From Dryas octopetala (taxonomy: Eukaryota; Streptophyta; Magnoliopsida; Rosales; Rosaceae): a stretch of 64,000 nt of DNA. How positions within the stretch are numbered: the first letter of the stretch is position 1; every line of letters begins with the position of its first letter. The position numbers and the translations under genes were made by a program. Below, piece after piece: positions 57,754 through 64,000 of this stretch. The notes beneath the pieces are model-generated. The model worked only from the letters and a program-made list of their open reading frames with translations, searched no databases and was not told where the DNA came from. The stretch lies in NCBI GenBank assembly GCA_963921425.1, contig OY992834.1, forward strand, positions 26,053,923 to 26,117,922, read 5' to 3'.

Positions 57754-60700
57754 TCAAACACTGAGGAAGCCCTTCTCCTTCAGACTTTCAACAGTATCCC
57801 TAAGACTTGCTTCCAAAGGAAGGAAACTAATTCCCAAACCTTTTGCTTTCTCCATGGATACTTTATACTTCGGGTCAGAAGGATTGTCATCCTCACATCT
57901 GCCAACAGTGACCAAAAGAAAAAGAAAAAAAAAAAGAAAAAAAACCTTAAAGATTGAAGATAAGTAGATCACATCAGAACCTATCGACAAAGTAATTATA
58001 ACTAATGGCTTTGGCACCAATTTGTGGCCTTTTGCAAATGATAACTTACCTTTCAGGAACGCACAAAGTGGGATAAAGTTGTTGTAAAATCTTCAGAACC
58101 TCGGAAATGTGTGTAACATGTCCAGCTAAACAATATCTTCCACTAGCTGAACGAACTTCAAATGCTTGAATATGAGCAGATGCAACATCTCTAACATCAA
58201 TGAATCTGTAATTTGACCTTGGTATTGCTTCACCTGCACAAAAAGGAAACATAACACAATCAACAGCCAGCATCACTGTTTGAAACACAATGGGATGAAG
58301 AGGTGGAAGAGCAAAATGGATATATCATAAGGCTTGCAGCATTTATCTTAAGGAAATGCTTTGAGACACCTAATTTTCTTGAAGGCCTGCATTTATATCT
58401 GTCATGCTACTTGCCTCAAACAAACGAACTCTGACTTTCCATCATATATACTCTGCCCTATCATATGCAAGATAAAAAAGGTAGCGGCTGAAGTATACCA
58501 GTTATGAGATTCTGAATCACCTCCACAGTGAGATTAAGAGTTGGCTGTAACAGTGGACCAATCACAAACCCTGGATTTATTGTAACCAAGTCAATCCCAT
58601 TTCCCTTAGCAAATGTCCAAGCAGCCTCCTCAGCTAAAGTTTTTGAAAGCCTGTACCATTCCTGGACCAAAGAAAGAAAAGAAAAAGGAACTTCATACTG
58701 AGTTCATATATCATACTAAACCAAGATATACTGCTTTGTCTTATGTTGAGCATACGCCCATGTCAGATGAAATATTTCGCAGACTTCACGTAATACACAT
58801 AACATGCATCCGACTAATGTTGTTAATTGAAAAACAATTGATATTTCCTTTCTATTTTTTGTTTCAGGACGAAGGAACAACTGAGATAGCTTAGTCCTGT
58901 ATTGCTCTTATAGTAAGAAGAAAAAGAGAGTCATTAACTGATAGCTATAACTGATGATGAGCTAGTGATTTAGATGGAATACGTTCCTGATTAATTGTGT
59001 GGCGGCTTTGGTGCAAAACAATTGTAACATTTCTTGATGTTACAAATAGTTCATCGAGTTCCATAAAAAGAAAAAAAAAAAAAAGTGCCCACAATGAGCT
59101 GCAAAAATAGAAGGCAACTACGAAGACATCTTGAACTCCAGAAGATGCACAACAACTTGAAGCTACTTCTGTCGGATGTAAAGAAGAGCGGAAAATACAA
59201 GCAAAGGAAAAATATTGCACATTTTATTCATCTCTTACATAATTGGATCCAGACACCTTTTACTTTAATTTGTTTCCAGTAGAAATGGAAATATAACAAA
59301 TTAACAATCAATTAAAGGTGAAACTTGGAAGAAGACTAGAATAGGAATGTACATATGTACCTTGTACTTCTCACAAACAAGTGGATCCGAATACCATGTT
59401 TCATCAATTACTACATCAGAGGTCAGAGGTTTTCCATTCATTACTACTGAAGCCATAGAAGATGTTAGAACCACTCTCTTGACTGTAGGAAATTTTACGC
59501 ACGCTTTTAGAACATTAAGTGTTCCCTTCACTGCAGGGTCAATTAATTCTGCCTGAGATATGGAGACGAGAAATTATTGTAGTTTTTATATACATTTTTT
59601 TAGTATGTTGATTTTCTGAACATATACACACATATGCACAAAGTTTGGTTCCTTCCAGCTGATTTAACAAATTATGCATGAATAAAAACATAGGGATAAT
59701 TCTCACATCCACACGCAGGTCATCCACATATGGTTCGGACGAGATCTTATACGGGAATCCTTTATGCCAAACCTATACAAGAATATTTTCATGCATAAAG
59801 GATTCCCATATAGGATCATGTCTGAACAAGCTTCCTGTATAGAATTGGCATAAAGGATTTCCGTACAGGATCCTGTCCAGACCAAGTGTGGATGATTTGG
59901 GTGTTGATGTGACAATCCTTGTAATACTTAGTACATATGCCCATAAGGAATAGGCAATTACAAGAATGGTGAAAAATTTGACCGATGAAGTCAAGGGACA
60001 AACCTGTGGGTCAGTGACTGAAAGTACTACAGGGGATGCTGTATGAAAGACACCTTCACATCCATCAACTACAGTGTCAAAAGACCCTTCTTCTAACAAA
60101 TTTGCTTTGAACAAATGAAGTCTATCTTTTGCTCCATCAAGTGAGAGTAAGTGTTCTGTTTTCTTTGGATCATCTGTGGCATACATACACAGAAGTAGTG
60201 AGTTGAACTAAAAATATAACAAACACAGTGGATGAGACATATTTGTGTACAGTTGGTGAGGCTTAAATTTTGCAATTGAGCAGGCTAGAAATAGAGTTAT
60301 ACCCGGAGCACCCATGACTTCATCATAACTTTCACTCAACACATGGCCTAATTCCTTCTAATCAGCAAAAAATATTTTTATGCAATGCTATGTTAGTAGG
60401 AGGAAAAACTTATGTAGGACGGTCATATTTTTTTTTCCCCTTTCTAGTTCGTCAACATGATGATATGATATGATTTTTCTACATAAGTTTTTCTCGTTGA
60501 CAGAGGACATATCGACTAAATGCAAATTGGTAAGATACAAAATTTGGCATTCAAGCAAAACACTGGCTGCAACTTTACCCTTTAATCAACCACCATAAGA
60601 ATCGGATCAAACGAAAATGTCATAAGGTGTAAGATTGGTGCATTAACAAAAACAGATAAAGCCTTGGCTTATATAGTTATATATATATAAAATAACTGGA

Positions 60701-61020
60701 TTTCAAGAACCACACTTTATGTACACTGCAGATCAAGATTTCAGAGTACGTATGACTTCACAGTTAATCCTAAATTTTTCTTCTGGAAAACAAAAATACA
60801 AAAAATAAAACCTACAGAATTCGAAAATGAAAATTATTGAAAGAACTGTTGGAGTTTGATAACTAAAAGAAAAGAAAAGAAAAGAACTAAAACTAAAACT
60901 AACTTGGGTCACGAACGGTAGCTTTGACAATATAACCTCGTTGTAATAAGACCTTCACCAGCCATGATGCTATGAAACCCGAAGCTCCTGTTACACACAC
61001 GACCTGCTTTGCTCCTCCAC

Positions 61021-61024
<4 letters not shown>
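57754..61024 (-). CDS. SDR108E reductase, phenylacetaldehyde/cinnamoyl-CoA-reductase-like (6 exons)
   Basis: Exons on the minus strand are 61024-60904, 60173-60004, 59552-59361, 58661-58499, 58233-58050 and 57898-57754, all GT-AG and in frame, 324 residues. The NADP-binding motif [12 protein letters not shown] is near residue 11. The catalytic Ser lies in VLTSSMAS (about 128) and the Tyr-Lys pair in [12 protein letters not shown] (Tyr164, Lys168). The strict cinnamoyl-CoA reductase signature (NWYCYGK) is absent. The whole fits the phenylacetaldehyde reductase / CCR-like group that reduces aromatic aldehydes with NADPH in the cytosol. The substrate cannot be told from sequence. The gene looks intact; intron 2 holds a MITE. 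A paralogue lies head to head at 62391. Confidence 0.92.
59701..59913. mobile_element. Palindromic MITE in intron 2 of the SDR gene
   Basis: The ends are inverted: TCACATCCACACGCAGGTCA on the left and, in reverse complement, TCACATCAACACCCAAATCA on the right. Internal copies of ATAAAGGATT and its inverse AATCCTTTAT (four in total) make nested hairpins. About 213 bp, no coding capacity. Confidence 0.75.

Positions 61025-61057
<33 letters not shown>
61021..61057. repeat. (TC)n microsatellite in the SDR leader
   Basis: A TC/GA repeat lies directly before the start codon of the minus-strand SDR gene, within its probable 5' UTR. Confidence 0.85.
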
Positions 61058-61058
<1 letters not shown>

Positions 61059-62390
61059 TCAGAAGGTTTGGCAGTTGGCAGCAATGAGTAACTGCCACTT
61101 CGTGCTTTATCGTGAGAACACTAACATGTGAGCTGAAGCTTTGATGGTTTTATGTGTTCATTAGGGAATCTTTATTAATTACACTTCCCACGTATCTCTT
61201 GCACTCCACGTCCCTACAAGGTTATTTGCACTTTAATAAGGACAAACTACAAGCACAAAAGTGCAATATCAAGTTAATTATAGAGACAAAAAATGTAATG
61301 CACATGGTGCCACGTTAGAGTTCGGCAAAAAAAAAAAAAAAAGTTCACAGATTTGAGTTTTAATCTATAAGTAGGAGTAAATATTCAGGGGAGATTTTTT
61401 TTTATAGCCGAAAATTTGCTCTTTGAAACCAACATTCTCACTGAGCTCTACTTACATCAAATAATATATTGTCATATACTCAGTACTCACTATACTCAAC
61501 ATTCCAAGTAAGTTTCAAAAATAGATTACTTAAATCACTATTGAATTGATTATTTAATCTCTTTAGCTTCTCTAAATCTATTTGTAATGACTAAGTTCCA
61601 GCACAATAGACAAAATGTATAATGTAATTGGAAGAAATCATAATAACATAAAGATCTGTGAGGCCTTTAGATTTAAAATGTACAAGGAGCGTACTTAGCA
61701 GAGTCTTTAGCTTAATAGCCTTAATTAGTCATACATAATTGAGTCATATGGAGTGTCCTGCCATAAAGGGCTATGCACATGCTCCTCCTCTAAGCCAACT
61801 CCATAATAAATATGAGAATAATCACTGACCCAAATTCCACAATCAATAGGACAATTCATATCATATTCACCAGAATCCATATACCAATTCATGAGTAAGC
61901 CACCTACTCATCCTATCTAATCTAACCATCCCAACTCCAAATCAAGTAAAATTGAGCAATTAATTCTCACAAGTCACCATCTTCAACATATTTGGTGACA
62001 ATTTGGAATCGATACCACTCGAACCATGGCTGTCCATTGAGCTTGTTTTGATTAATCTTTTTTTAATAATCTTAATAAACAACAGAATTTATTAATTTAA
62101 TATATAAGTTATAAACTAATTTTTGGGAAACAAAATATACTAAACTTTTTTATTGAATTAAAAGTAGTAAAAAAATCAGAGTGGCCAAAAAAAATCATTT
62201 ATCATCAGAAATGGCCAAAAAAGAAAAATCATTTACTATCAGAATTACAAGCCTCCACTAAAGTTACCTTTTTGCCCACTTTGGATAGCTCAGCAAAATT
62301 TTAAAGTCGTAAAAGAACCAAGCTGCTGATGTAGATTACCTGTAAACGATCATATATTTTCAGGGAGGGACAGAGACGGAGACAGAGAGT
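61058..62390. promoter_or_regulatory. Shared divergent intergenic region of the SDR pair
   Basis: About 1.33 kb lies between the two divergent start codons and must hold both promoters. I could not assign TATA boxes with confidence. A poly-A tract lies at 61326-61341 and a short direct repeat with TGGCCAAAAAA at 62183-62241 (see findings). No gene was seen. Confidence 0.45.
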
Positions 62391-63318
62391 ATGAGTGGAG
62401 CAGAGAAGGTGGTGAGTGTAACCGGAGCGTCCGGTTACATAGCTTCATGGCTGGTGAAACTGTTGCTGCAACGTGGGTATACTGTCAAAGCCTCAGTTCG
62501 TGACCCAGGTCATTGATCAATTTCACTTCACTACTCTGATTTTTCTTTAATTGCAAACTTCATGTGGGTTTGATAAAATACCCACTTTTTCTTTCTTTCA
62601 ATGCTGAATTGAGTGCCACCATAGACCCTTTTCTGATTAATTTGATGATCATTTAGGTCTTTGTGTTCCTAGGATACATATGAATCTTTATTTGACCAAA
62701 TTCTAGTTTTTTGAAGACTGTATCAGGCTTGCAATTTGTTATAATAATCAACTAATCTCTCTTGTGGGTTTGTATATTTACAAGAAAATTTGAGTGGGTT
62801 ACTGAAATTACTTTGATCAATATGATTCTTGACTGATTAGGACCTTGGAAACTTGGTTAGTTGGCCATGTTTGATCCCGTTCAGTGACTTAAAGTCACTA
62901 TTGATAACATCAAACTGGTCCTGACTGTTTTCCTCATCATTTAGTGAAGAAACTTTGGTGCTTTGCAAATATATTGTAATCTTTAAGTACCCTTGTGTCC
63001 TTGTGATGATCTATAATAATTACAAAATAGTCTTTTTGATAGTTGCAAAAAGCTAGTAGATTGGGAATGTTTAGATGGGTATCAATAGATCATATGGTAA
63101 GGTATTGTATTTATGCTTTATGGATTCATTCTTGTATATGTCACACAGATGATAAGAAGAAAACAGAACACTTACTTGCACTAGATGGAGCTAAGGAAAG
63201 GCTTCAATTGTTCAAAGCAGATCTACTGGAAGAAGGGTCGTTTGATTCCGTAATTGATGGATGCGAAGGTGTTTTCCATACAGCATCCCCATTTTATCAC
63301 AATGTCAATGATCCACAG
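62391..63318 (+). CDS. SDR108E reductase paralogue, partial (first 2 exons)
   Basis: Exons 62391-62508 and 63149-63318 encode [20 protein letters not shown] and the following NADP-binding region, then [20 protein letters not shown] through [19 protein letters not shown]. Splice positions and phases are the same as in the minus-strand gene at 61024. The third exon expected next ([12 protein letters not shown] in the paralogue) is not found before 64000, so the gene runs off the window or is truncated. VVSVTG replaces the paralogue's [16 protein letters not shown] replaces [10 protein letters not shown]. It probably arose by inverted duplication. Confidence 0.85.
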
Positions 63319-64000
63319 GTACATTCCTTCTTACTTTAACTACCTTATTGGTTATTCATAAGTTATGGTATGTCTGTATATTATTTCAAAAAGTGACCAT
63401 TCTGACGCATTTTTTCTGGATTTACAGACAGCAGATGGGACTTTCATGTCTTGTGAATATTTAATGGACATTGTTTTTTCTGCTATTTATTTTGGTTTGC
63501 CATGCTTTTCTTGTGGAAGTCTATCTTTCATAGATATATTGGAACGGAATTATTTCATTTGAAGTTCATTTCATTTTGCTTAACAATGTTCACTAGATGC
63601 TTTCTACCTTCTTTTACAATTTTTCTCCAACTAAATCTGCAAGACTTTGTTTGGTATCACTTTGAGTAAATTGAAAAACGAGGCAAATGCAATGGTTTTC
63701 TGTTAGACACTTTTATAAAGTTAATATTTTGATTCTGTTTTATCTGCAAGATTTATTTGAACAAAACTATCACCTTTAAAATTCATTTCATTATGCCCAA
63801 ACAATGTTAATGCAGGAGCCAAGTTCAATGTATTTTAAATCAGTCCATCCAAGTTCCAAGCACCACATGAAGAGTCTTTTTTTATTTAATGAATGCAATT
63901 TACACATGAAGAGTCTCTTTATGTCACCTGTTCAAGGCATTAAGTGTTATGAGTTATGTCTCTTAGAATTCCTAGGCGTATTAATGTGGGTCTTATTGTT
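63319..64000. other. Probable intron 2 of the partial SDR gene, to window end
   Basis: No exon matching the paralogue's third exon was recognised. A short ORF at 63365-63562 shows no SDR features. Confidence 0.5.

Noticed and set aside
63365..63562. Third exon of the plus-strand SDR gene at 63428
   Set aside because: It has an AG acceptor, but the translation lacks the [12 protein letters not shown] region and catalytic Ser seen in the paralogue.

Overview
The window is nuclear DNA from a flowering plant. Its genes are split by GT-AG introns, encode chloroplast-targeted and plant-specific proteins, and sit in AT-rich DNA full of MITEs, LTR fragments and microsatellites. The protein set (phenylacetaldehyde-reductase-like SDRs, an EIX-type receptor-like protein) fits a woody rosid, possibly Rosaceae. 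That placement is inference; nothing here identifies the species.

Region by region: (1) 0.3-3.65 kb, a complete five-exon nuclear gene for a plastid sigma-70 factor, sigD/SIG4-like. (2) 5.97-9.11 kb, minus strand, a five-exon chloroplast UPF0114 membrane protein. (3) 9.4-24.5 kb, gene-poor and repeat-rich: tandem Mutator-type ends, a 2.76-kb solo LTR, a MULE with 10-bp target duplication, a Harbinger-like element, and a foldback element carrying a sugar-phosphate/nucleotide-sugar translocator fragment. (4) 25.07-27.93 kb, an intronless PP2C-like gene broken by a near-intact TRIM retrotransposon (5-bp target duplication) and by a 1.34-kb hAT-type element (8-bp target duplication) that carries a small-heat-shock-protein fragment. 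(5) 28.3-33 kb, a poorly resolved, probably multi-exon or decayed locus. (6) 33.6-46.1 kb, a proteasome RPN10-like gene without its first exons, then a small chimeric gene, both bracketed by copies of an unusual repeat family: a conserved head plus arrays of a 223-bp, internally palindromic unit. (7) 46.1-53.8 kb, more repeats, including a SINE with target duplications and a near-palindrome of about 880 bp. (8) 53.8-57 kb, an LRR receptor-like protein gene broken by one extra base. (9) 57.75-64 kb, two divergently transcribed SDR108E (phenylacetaldehyde/cinnamoyl-CoA-reductase-like) genes; the plus-strand copy runs off the window.

The genes form no operon-like unit; each stands alone apart from the head-to-head SDR pair. 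The most unusual content is the palindromic 223-bp repeat family next to the truncated RPN10, and the cluster of transposons with captured gene fragments. Exon boundaries were set by hand from reading frame and GT/AG sites and were not checked against transcripts.
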